32,608 nt of DNA from NCBI GenBank assembly GCA_002353225.1, contig DEJF01000045.1:26948-59555 (forward strand), given 5' to 3'. Positions within the stretch are counted from its first letter, which is position 1. Each line of letters begins with the position of its first letter. The notes beneath the pieces were generated by a model. That model did no database searches, had not been told where the DNA came from, and saw only the letters and a program-made list of their open reading frames with translations. Positions 23,549-29,833 of the stretch are shown here, piece after piece. A program made the translations under genes and the position numbers. The stretch is from Prevotella sp. UBA2755. GTDB taxonomy: Bacteria; Bacteroidota; Bacteroidia; Bacteroidales; Bacteroidaceae.

Positions 23549-24661
23549 TTATTTCTGATAAAAATCCGCATACCACTCCGCAAAGGCACGAAGACCGTCG
23601 CGCAGAGAGGTAGAAGGCTTATAGCCATAGTCACGCTCCAAGGCAGAGGTGTCTGCATAAGTCACAGGGACATCACCAGGCTGCATAGGTACTAACTTCT
23701 TATGAGCCTCAAAGTCATAGTCAGCAGGAAGTACCTTTGCCCGTATCAACTCCTGTTGCAGAATATCCACAAAGGTCAACAGATTCTCGGGCTGGTTATT
23801 ACCGATATTATAAACAGCGTATGGTGGAACGGGAAGTCCATCCTCTCCCACTTTCTTCTCAGGGGCTCCCTGCATAATACGGACTACGCCTTCTACGATA
23901 TCATCCACATAAGTGAAGTCACGCTTACAATTGCCAAAGTTGAAAATCTGGATGGTCTCACCCTTCACCAGTTTGTTGGTAAAGCCGAAATAAGCCATGT
24001 CTGGACGACCGGCAGGACCATAGACGGTAAAGAAGCGTAAGCCTGTAGATGGGATATTATATAGTTTGGAATAGGCATGCGCCATCAACTCATTACTCTT
24101 CTTCGTAGCGGCATAGAGTGATACCGGATTATCAACTTTATCATCCGTAGAATACGGAATCTTCTTGTTGGAACCATAGACTGACGAGGAACTGGCATAC
24201 ACCAGATGCTCCACTGGATAGTGACGGCATGCTTCCAAGATATTGTAGAAACCAATCAAATTAGATTGGACATAAGCATCAGGATTGGTGATAGAATAGC
24301 GTACACCAGCCTGTGCGGCAAGGTTGACGACCACAGCAGGATGATACTGATCGAAGATATGATCGATAGTGGATTTGTCTGCGATATCACCCTTTATAAA
24401 GTTGAAAGCCCCATCTAAATCCTCCCTGTTTGGGGAGGACTTCCCTGACTCTCCCCCTAAACAGAGGGAGTTGGAGAGGGTCTTCAACTCCTTCAATCGC
24501 CACTCTTTCAACGACACATCATAGTAGTCGTTCATATTATCAATACCTATAATCGTTGCCTCTTTAACTTCCTTCAGCAAACGCTTCACTAAATTGCTGC
24601 CGATAAAACCTGCAGCCCCAGTCACTAAGATTGTCTTTCCGTTTAAATCAATTCTTTGCAT
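23549..24661 (-). CDS. NAD-dependent epimerase, UDP-glucuronate 4-epimerase type
   Basis: This 370-residue protein has the Rossmann motif TGAAGFIG (14-21), SSSSVYGSNKKIPYS (157-171), the catalytic YAATK (Y183, K187), LRFFTVYGPAGRPDMAYFGF, and the late KRDFTYVDDIVEGVVRI. This pattern is characteristic of UDP-glucuronate 4-epimerases of the extended SDR family, which convert UDP-GlcA to UDP-GalA for capsule or O-antigen synthesis. Residues about 61-86, between the LKEWRLKEL helix and the FNFIKGDIAD strand, are an extra low-complexity segment (SLCLGGESGKSSPNREDLDG). It is encoded by a palindromic repeat element (24406-24484), and normal family members have a short loop there. First gene of the minus-strand operon ending at 20313. 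Confidence 0.92.
   Translation of the reverse strand: MQRIDLNGKTILVTGAAGFIGSNLVKRLLKEVKEATIIGIDNMNDYYDVSLKEWRLKELKTLSNSLCLGGESGKSSPNREDLDGAFNFIKGDIADKSTIDHIFDQYHPAVVVNLAAQAGVRYSITNPDAYVQSNLIGFYNILEACRHYPVEHLVYASSSSVYGSNKKIPYSTDDKVDNPVSLYAATKKSNELMAHAYSKLYNIPSTGLRFFTVYGPAGRPDMAYFGFTNKLVKGETIQIFNFGNCKRDFTYVDDIVEGVVRIMQGAPEKKVGEDGLPVPPYAVYNIGNNQPENLLTFVDILQQELIRAKVLPADYDFEAHKKLVPMQPGDVPVTYADTSALERDYGYKPSTSLRDGLRAFAEWYADFYQK
24406..24484. repeat. Dispersed palindromic repeat, copy inside the epimerase gene
   Basis: It begins AAGCCCCATCTAAATCCTCC and ends GAGAGGGTCTT on the plus strand. It contains two hairpins: CCTCCC/GGGGAGG around TGTTT, and CTCCCC/AGGGAG-type arms around CTAAACAG. Its ends match the element at 28940-29001 (CCCCACCTAA ... 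GAGGGAGAGGTCTT). About 78 bp, equal to 26 codons, so it keeps the reading frame. Confidence 0.7.
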
Positions 24662-24683
24662 AGTATTGAAAACTTAATACATG

Positions 24684-24714
24684 CAAATGTACAACAAATA
24701 TTTGGAACTATCAA
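24684..24714 (-). promoter_or_regulatory. Promoter of the epimerase operon
   Basis: Minus strand: TTG (24712-24714), 20 bases, TACATTTG (24684-24691). The ATG at 24661 is 22 bases further on. Confidence 0.75.
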
Positions 24715-24768
24715 GTTTTTATACTAATTTTACGATTAAAGTCGTTAACTTACTCCGTCTCTACATAA

Positions 24769-24786
24769 AAAAGATTAAAATCTTTT
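24769..24786. repeat. Palindrome overlapping the -33 of the next promoter
   Basis: AAAAGATTAAAATCTTTT: two 8-bp arms around AA. Its right arm overlaps the TTTTG -33 element at 24783-24787, an operator-like arrangement. Confidence 0.65.
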
Positions 24787-24814
24787 GTTCTGCTCTCTAA
24801 TTTTCGTAACTTTG
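24783..24814 (+). promoter_or_regulatory. Promoter of the GT4 gene at 24824
   Basis: TTTTG (24783-24787), 19 bases, TAACTTTG (24807-24814). The box ends 9 bases before the ATG. Confidence 0.8.
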
Positions 24815-24823
24815 CCATTCGAA

Positions 24824-25981
24824 ATGAAGAAAATCTGTTTTTTAGTAGACTCTATCTTTTCATTCGGAGGTGTGCAACGAGTCACCGCTGTCATTGCCAA
24901 AGCATTGGCAAAAAACTATGACGTGACTATTGTTACTTTCGATGCCCCATCTACCAAAGACACTACGCTATATAAACTCGAAGAAACTGATATTCATTAT
25001 CGTTTTTTCCAGTTTCCCAAGTCAAATCACCTAAAATGGAAATGCAGCAAGATATATAGTGCCCTATATCGAAAAATACTACCTCAGACTCAACTAACCT
25101 CCAAATGGTATAGTCATAGTTCTTTTCTGTCAGAGAAACGGAACGCACTAATACAGGAACTTCAAAAAGGCAACTACAACGTGATCATAGGTGTCCATGC
25201 GCCTCTTGCCGTACGCCTTGCCGCTTGCAAGCCCTATTTAGGAGAGACGAAACTGATTGGATGGATCCACAACTCCTATGAGGCATTATTTGGAGAGAAG
25301 TCCCTGTATGTCGGTTCAGAACTACGGAAGTATTACGAGTATCAGTTGGAGAAACTACATCATACGATTGTGTTATGCCAATATGATGCCCGGCGTTATC
25401 ATTTCCCGACAACGGTCATCTATAACCCGTTGACCTTGACTCCTGGTAACCTCTCCACAGGAAATTCTAAAAAGTTCCTTGCCGTAGGACGTTTCTCCCG
25501 TCAGCACAAGGGATTCGATTTGCTCATCAAAGCGTTCCATCTTTTCACTCAGCAGCAGCAAGAATGGACTTTAGACATAGTAGGTGAAGGTGTGGAAGAG
25601 TCTCTTTACAGACAGATGATTAGGGAATATGGATTGCAAGACAGGATTACCATTCATCCATTCACCGATCATATCCAGTCATATTATTCCAACGCACAAA
25701 TCTATGTGCTGAGTTCCCGCTGGGAAGGTTTTGGTCTGGTATTAGTAGAGGCGATGGCGCATGGACTGCCCATCGTTTCTTCCGACCTGCCCACCAGCAA
25801 GGAGATCATGGGAGACTTCGGACTATACTTCGAGAATGAGAATGTGGAACAACTTGCGCAACAATTAAACGCAGCCACTCAACTTGACTGGCAAAAGAAG
25901 TCTCAAGAAGCCTTAGAAATAACCAAGCGATTTGATCTTGACACTATTATTCAGCAATGGGAAAAACTCATTGAGGGTTAA
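24824..25981 (+). CDS. GT4 family glycosyltransferase
   Basis: This 385-residue GT-B protein opens MKKICFLVDSIFSFGGVQRV. The donor site is AVGRFSRQHKGFDLLI (220-235), and the E-x7-E motif is in WEGFGLVLVEAM (E301, E309), followed by AHGLPIVSSDLPTS. It resembles the glycosyltransferases that add hexoses or N-acetylhexosamines in capsule loci. The ATG at 24824 is preferred over a TTG at 24785 because a canonical promoter occupies the interval. The last 14 bases overlap the convergent glycosyltransferase gene. Confidence 0.92.
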   Translation: MKKICFLVDSIFSFGGVQRVTAVIAKALAKNYDVTIVTFDAPSTKDTTLYKLEETDIHYRFFQFPKSNHLKWKCSKIYSALYRKILPQTQLTSKWYSHSSFLSEKRNALIQELQKGNYNVIIGVHAPLAVRLAACKPYLGETKLIGWIHNSYEALFGEKSLYVGSELRKYYEYQLEKLHHTIVLCQYDARRYHFPTTVIYNPLTLTPGNLSTGNSKKFLAVGRFSRQHKGFDLLIKAFHLFTQQQQEWTLDIVGEGVEESLYRQMIREYGLQDRITIHPFTDHIQSYYSNAQIYVLSSRWEGFGLVLVEAMAHGLPIVSSDLPTSKEIMGDFGLYFENENVEQLAQQLNAATQLDWQKKSQEALEITKRFDLDTIIQQWEKLIEG

Positions 25982-27149
25982 ACACCGCATCCACCACTTT
26001 CTTCATCTGGACTTTCCATTGCAACGACTCCACCGTCTTACGGATCTCCTCTGGCTTCATCGTGAAGTCTGCCATGAAGTCGATTATCTGTTGGATATCA
26101 ATCGGTGTCTCGTCTGCAGGTGCCTTGATAACATAAGGCTGATGGTCAAAGTCACTGTCCTGTTCGCTATAAATAAAAGGTATTCCACGAGTAGCATATT
26201 CCCTGTTTTTCAGGGTTTTAATGTTTGTAATACCACTACGGTGACGACCTAATGAGCCTATGGCAAACTGACACTGATTGAACACGTCATCCAGTTCTTT
26301 CCCAAACAGCGTACCATGGAATATAACCTTATCTTGTATCTGATACTTCTCTATCAAAGGAGTGAAATATTTTTTCATGTGATGGGGATGAACACCGCCT
26401 ACGACATGGAAATAGACATCCTTCCTCTCTCCCAAGGTTTGCTCGCCTATCCATAACCTTTGACCTTCGTCCTTTGACCTTCGACTGTAATATTCCCCAA
26501 TCCCTGCCATCACTCGATCAAAAGCATGCCATGGGTGAACCTCAGCAACACCAATGAGATGAAGTTGAGTGTTGAGCGTTGAGCGTTGAGAGTCATGTAC
26601 GGGAATACTGTCGAAGTCCACACCATTGCTGATATTGATGGTACGCTGTCCAAAGATCTCTTTCGCGTCAGAAAACGTCACCATGGCATCCATATACTTA
26701 TATAGGTTATGACGGAACAACTGGTCAACCTTCAGTTCCATCCGCATCTTCCACTCGAAAGTGCGAAACTCCTGATCGTAAGGATAAGTAGGTATTTCCG
26801 TCACAGCATGGATTCCTGACTTGCGCAATTTCTTAAAGAAATGAGTCAGCCAAGGACTTGCATTCATAAAGCAACGGGCATAGACGAATTGGATTCCTTC
26901 CTTGACACAATAATGATAAACACTATCACAATCAAAACGCTGACGAAGTCCTGCCCACTTTCCTTTGCCATAATCCTTCAAAACCAGACCATCAACATAC
27001 TGACAACGATGACCTTCCGGAGAGAAATCATAATAGCACAGACGGACATCATAGCCATTTTCTTTCAAACCCTTCACCTGATAGTGGATCTTCTTAGTGA
27101 TTCCACTATGGTCTGAGAATCCATGATAGACTAAGAAAAGTATCTTCAT
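25968..27149 (-). CDS. GT4-like glycosyltransferase carrying heptanucleotide repeats
   Basis: This 393-residue GT-B protein has an MKILFLVYHGFSDHSGITKK start, a NISNGVDFDSIPV donor-domain entry (172-184), LIGVAEVHPWHAFDRVMAGI (198-217), FHVVGG (247-252), and a C-terminal GRHRSGITNIKTLKNREYA in place of the usual E-x7-E, as seen in a subset of capsule glycosyltransferases. Two stretches look like insertions relative to that subset: about 186-197 (SQRSTLNTQL) and about 221-241 (YSRRSKDEGQRLWIGEQTLG). They coincide with the two 28-bp heptanucleotide arrays at 26564-26591 and 26457-26484. The ATG at 27149 is chosen because a TATTTTTG box lies 16 bases upstream. The 3' end overlaps the convergent GT4 gene by 14 bases. 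Confidence 0.85.
   Translation of the reverse strand: MKILFLVYHGFSDHSGITKKIHYQVKGLKENGYDVRLCYYDFSPEGHRCQYVDGLVLKDYGKGKWAGLRQRFDCDSVYHYCVKEGIQFVYARCFMNASPWLTHFFKKLRKSGIHAVTEIPTYPYDQEFRTFEWKMRMELKVDQLFRHNLYKYMDAMVTFSDAKEIFGQRTINISNGVDFDSIPVHDSQRSTLNTQLHLIGVAEVHPWHAFDRVMAGIGEYYSRRSKDEGQRLWIGEQTLGERKDVYFHVVGGVHPHHMKKYFTPLIEKYQIQDKVIFHGTLFGKELDDVFNQCQFAIGSLGRHRSGITNIKTLKNREYATRGIPFIYSEQDSDFDHQPYVIKAPADETPIDIQQIIDFMADFTMKPEEIRKTVESLQWKVQMKKVVDAVFNPQ
26457..26484. repeat. Heptanucleotide array inside the glycosyltransferase gene, first
   Basis: Two copies of a 14-bp unit, CCTTTGACCTTCGT and CCTTTGACCTTCGA, each made of two related heptads (CCTTTGA / CCTTCGN). 28 bp in total. Confidence 0.85.
26564..26591. 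repeat. Heptanucleotide array inside the glycosyltransferase gene, second
   Basis: GTTGAGT, GTTGAGC, GTTGAGC and GTTGAGA in a row, 28 bp. Gain or loss of one unit would shift the reading frame. Confidence 0.9.
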
Positions 27150-27165
27150 CGCAGTAATATTTTTG

Positions 27166-27173
27166 CAAAAATA
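27166..27173 (-). promoter_or_regulatory. -7 box of the GT gene 25968-27149
   Basis: TATTTTTG on the minus strand, 16 bases before the ATG at 27149. No good -33 is visible. Confidence 0.55.
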
Positions 27174-27180
27174 GACATTT

Positions 27181-27214
27181 TTTTTGGAATAATGAAGAAT
27201 AATCCGTAATTTTG
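27181..27214 (+). promoter_or_regulatory. Promoter of the acetyltransferase-GT4 pair
   Basis: TTTTTG (27181-27186), 20 bases, TAATTTTG (27207-27214). The box ends 5 bases before the ATG at 27220. Confidence 0.75.
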
Positions 27215-27219
27215 TCCAC

Positions 27220-27828
27220 ATGAAAGACAAAGAAGAATTACGACAAGGACTGAAAGCCAATCCGAAACTGAAGAAATGGCTCGATTATGTCATCATGAAC
27301 CAACGGGACGCACGACCTCGTTGGTATATCCGCATGCTGGCTCCTTTCTACCAGCGTCGGGGGTATGGCTCCAAGATTTACTCGAGCGTACGGATGGACA
27401 CGCCACCCTACCATAATTTCTCTTTAGGCAAGCGAAGCGTCATTGAGTCTTTCTCCTGTATCAACAATGCCGTAGGTGATGTTATCATTGGCGACTACAC
27501 ACGCATCGGTATTCACAATACCATCATCGGTCCTGTCACCATCGGCAATCATGTGAACCTTGCCCAAGGTGTTGTCGTCACGGCTCTTAACCACAACTTC
27601 AAAGACACCTCCCTGGGTATTGACGAACAAGGCGTATCCACTCAACCCGTTATTATCCATGATGACGTGTGGATTGGTGCTAATGCCGTTATATTGCCAG
27701 GGGTGACAATAGGCAAGCATGTGGTGGTTGCCGCTGGTGCTGTCGTCACGAAAGATGTTCCAGACAACTGCCTGGTAGGTGGTGTTCCTGCAAGAATTCT
27801 GAAAGACCTCAATCCCCAAACCGTATGA
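27220..27828 (+). CDS. Hexapeptide-repeat O-acetyltransferase (left-handed beta helix)
   Basis: About 85-190 of this 202-residue protein are hexapeptide repeats (VIIGDYTRIGIHNTIIGPVT and the following turns). The catalytic His is H125 in TALNHNF. The end WIGANAVILPGVTIGKHVVV, then VVTKDVPDNCLVGGVPARIL, is the standard close of galactoside/maltose-type acetyltransferases. It would transfer acetyl from acetyl-CoA to a sugar of the glycan in the cytoplasm. The N-terminal 80 residues form a helical region that is longer than in simple maltose acetyltransferases. The stop overlaps the next start by ATGA. Confidence 0.9.
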   Translation: MKDKEELRQGLKANPKLKKWLDYVIMNQRDARPRWYIRMLAPFYQRRGYGSKIYSSVRMDTPPYHNFSLGKRSVIESFSCINNAVGDVIIGDYTRIGIHNTIIGPVTIGNHVNLAQGVVVTALNHNFKDTSLGIDEQGVSTQPVIIHDDVWIGANAVILPGVTIGKHVVVAAGAVVTKDVPDNCLVGGVPARILKDLNPQTV

Positions 27829-28952
27829 GAATAGGTATAGAAGCCCAGCGTATCTTTCGCAAAAACAAGCATGGCATGGACTATGTGGTGCTACAAGAGA
27901 TACGGGAGATTCAGAAAATGGACACCGAGAACGAGTATTTCGTGTTCGTCAAACCAGGTGAAGACCGTTGTGTAGAGAGCACGGCTAATGTCCATGTCGT
28001 AGAGATTGCCTGTCCCTCCTATCCGCTTTGGGAGCAATGGGCATTACCCCATGCGGCAAGAAAGGCTAAGGTGGATATCCTGCATTGTACCAGCAATACC
28101 GCTCCCATCTGGTGTGACATCCCACTCGTACTGACTCTCCATGATATCATCTTCTTAGAGCCACGCGACAAGCAGAACAAGTCACTCTATCAGAATATGG
28201 GATGGCTATACCGCCGTCTGGATGTGCCACGTATCTTAGACAAGTGTCGTCGCATCATCACCGTCTCTGACTTCGAGAAAGAGAATATCATTGCCAAACT
28301 GAACATCCCCCGAGAGCGGATGGCGATGATCTATAACGGCTATAACGACTGGTTCCGTCCTGTAGAGGATTTACAGGGTGTCTGCCGAAAATACATCCCC
28401 GAGGATGGTTATTTCTTCTTCCTTGGGAATACAGACCCTAAGAAGAACACGGAGCGGACACTGGTCGCCTACTCGAAATACCTCCAGCAATCTGCTGTCA
28501 AACGTAGACTGCTGATGGCTGACCTCGACCATGACTACCTCAACGGCATCATTACCCGTAATGGCATTGAGAACATCCGCAACCAGATTGTCATGCCCGG
28601 GTATATCGTCAACAGCGACTTACCTTATATATATAATAACGCCTTCGCTTTCCTCTATACCTCCTTGCGTGAGAGTTTCGGAATCCCATTATTGGAAGGC
28701 ATGGCATGCGGCACACCCGTCATTACCAGCAACACATCGTCGATGCCTGAGATTGGCGGACCTGACGCTATCCTCGTCAATCCGGAAAACAGTGACGAGA
28801 TAGCATCTATGATGCTGCGACTGGAAAACGACGAAGTGTTCTACCAACGACAAAAAACGATTGGTTTGGAACGGGCGAAACTCTTCTCATGGAGAAAGAC
28901 AACGGAACAATTATTAGAAGTATACAAAAGTGTCTGTTCAGACCCCACCTAA
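27825..28952 (+). CDS. GT4 family glycosyltransferase
   Basis: This 375-residue GT-B protein opens MRIGIEAQRIFRKNKHGMDY, as in mannosyltransferase-like GT4 enzymes. The acceptor domain contains LTLHDIIFLE; the donor side has FFLGNTDPKKNTER; and the E-x7-E motif is in LRESFGIPLLEGMACGTPVI. It shares a promoter with the acetyltransferase through an ATGA overlap. The final residues (CSDPT) are encoded by the start of the dispersed repeat element (28940-29001), so the natural C terminus may have been altered. Confidence 0.92.
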   Translation: MRIGIEAQRIFRKNKHGMDYVVLQEIREIQKMDTENEYFVFVKPGEDRCVESTANVHVVEIACPSYPLWEQWALPHAARKAKVDILHCTSNTAPIWCDIPLVLTLHDIIFLEPRDKQNKSLYQNMGWLYRRLDVPRILDKCRRIITVSDFEKENIIAKLNIPRERMAMIYNGYNDWFRPVEDLQGVCRKYIPEDGYFFFLGNTDPKKNTERTLVAYSKYLQQSAVKRRLLMADLDHDYLNGIITRNGIENIRNQIVMPGYIVNSDLPYIYNNAFAFLYTSLRESFGIPLLEGMACGTPVITSNTSSMPEIGGPDAILVNPENSDEIASMMLRLENDEVFYQRQKTIGLERAKLFSWRKTTEQLLEVYKSVCSDPT

Positions 28953-29001
28953 CCTCCCCTAACTTAGGGAAGGGAATGAAATAAATCGAGGGAGAGGTCT
29001 T
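28940..29001. repeat. Dispersed palindromic repeat, copy at a convergent junction
   Basis: The plus strand runs AGACCCCACCTAACCTCCCC to GAGGGAGAGGTCTT, matching the ends of the copy in the epimerase gene. A palindrome CCCTAACTTAGGG lies in the middle. It spans the 11-base gap between two convergent genes and supplies the C-terminal codons of both, and may act as terminator. Confidence 0.65.
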
Positions 29002-29308
29002 GATGGGGCTTCTCCTCTTCTTTCTCCTCCTGTTCGTCACGGAACTGGAGCATCATCTGACGGGCATCGGCAGAGCCTTCCGTATTCAGCCGGTAATAGC
29101 CACGACGACCAGTAGACTCTATCAGCGACTGATCTGACTTGCTATTACGCAACAGAAACTGTTGGACATACGACCGAATCTCCTCATAATCAGGTTGCGT
29201 GAAGAACGTACAGTTCATATTGTAAACATGTTTGGCAATAGCCTGCACGCTTACACCACCCTCTCCTGCCTCGGTGAGTACTTTCAATATCTGCTGGTCG
29301 TAAGTCAC
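28964..29308 (-). CDS. Small winged-helix-like conserved protein
   Basis: This 114-residue protein opens TYDQQILKVLTEAGEGGVSV, then QAIAKHVYNMN, which looks like a winged-helix/HTH domain. LLRNSKSDQSLIESTGRRGY forms the wing region, and an acidic tail follows. Similar proteins are conserved in Bacteroidota without known function. The start is GTG; an in-frame stop 4 codons upstream rules out earlier starts. The end (KPHQDLSLDLFHSLP) comes from the dispersed repeat. A heptanucleotide array (29309-29350) touches the start codon. Confidence 0.75.
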   Translation of the reverse strand: MTYDQQILKVLTEAGEGGVSVQAIAKHVYNMNCTFFTQPDYEEIRSYVQQFLLRNSKSDQSLIESTGRRGYYRLNTEGSADARQMMLQFRDEQEEKEEEKPHQDLSLDLFHSLP

Positions 29309-29350
29309 TCTTAACTCTTAACTATGAACTATGAACTATGAACTATGAAC
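29309..29350. repeat. Six-unit heptanucleotide repeat upstream of a GTG start
   Basis: TCTTAAC twice, then TATGAAC four times, 42 bp without interruption, between the GTG start at 29308 and the terminator at 29352. On the coding strand it reads GTTCATA units followed by GTTAAGA units, which places purine-rich AAGAG just before the start. Confidence 0.95.
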
Positions 29351-29351
29351 T

Positions 29352-29393
29352 AAAAAAAGACTGGTATGCCAACAATGCTTACCAGCCTTTTTA
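29352..29393 (-). terminator. Rho-independent terminator of the DUF2582 gene
   Basis: CTGGTA (29361-29366) pairs with TACCAG (29380-29385), extended by the A-run on one side and the T-run on the other. On the minus strand the hairpin is followed by a run of seven Ts. Confidence 0.85.
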
Positions 29394-29410
29394 TGCTTCA
29401 TTTGATTTGA

Positions 29411-29707
29411 TTAAGCAAGTGTGATCTTCTCGTCAGCAGCAGCGAGTTTGCCCTCTTTGAAGAGCCATCCCAGACCGAGAAGAGTCTCCTCCTCACTGAT
29501 CTTTGCTGCCTTAGCGATTTCTTTAACGGTCAGAGCCTTACCAGCAGCAGCAAGTGCCTGGTAAACATCACCAGCCTTGAAACCTGCATTCTCTGCATTA
29601 ACTGCTACAACTGCCTTCTTAGGAGCAGCGGCCTTCTTTACGGTTGCCTTCTTTGGCTCTTCTGCCTTAACAGCAGCGGCCTTCTTTGTTGTTTTCTTTT
29701 CTGCCAT
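29411..29707 (-). CDS. DUF2582 winged-helix protein with lysine/alanine-rich tail
   Basis: The first 35 residues of this 98-residue protein are a Lys/Ala-rich, histone-like tail. Residues 40-98 form a compact winged-helix domain (GDVYQALAAAGKALTVKEIA, then KISEEETLLGLGWLFKEGKL), the DUF2582 pattern. It probably binds DNA, as a nucleoid-associated protein or regulator. It has its own promoter (TACTTTTG at 29771-29778) and a clear terminator downstream, so it is an independent unit. Confidence 0.88.
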   Translation of the reverse strand: MAEKKTTKKAAAVKAEEPKKATVKKAAAPKKAVVAVNAENAGFKAGDVYQALAAAGKALTVKEIAKAAKISEEETLLGLGWLFKEGKLAAADEKITLA

Positions 29708-29770
29708 AATTTTAATAATTAATACGCTATTGAATGTTCTTTTCTAATAGAAATTTTTAATTTCTGAGTG

Positions 29771-29778
29771 CAAAAGTA
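29771..29778 (-). promoter_or_regulatory. -7 box of the DUF2582 gene
   Basis: TACTTTTG on the minus strand, 63 bases before the ATG. The leader contains AGAAATT/AATTTCT, a 7-bp hairpin around 29749-29765. Confidence 0.6.
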
Positions 29779-29833
29779 AGAACTTTTCCAATGCGTTGTT
29801 ATCGTACACAGACTCTTTTTTATGATTTTTTAA

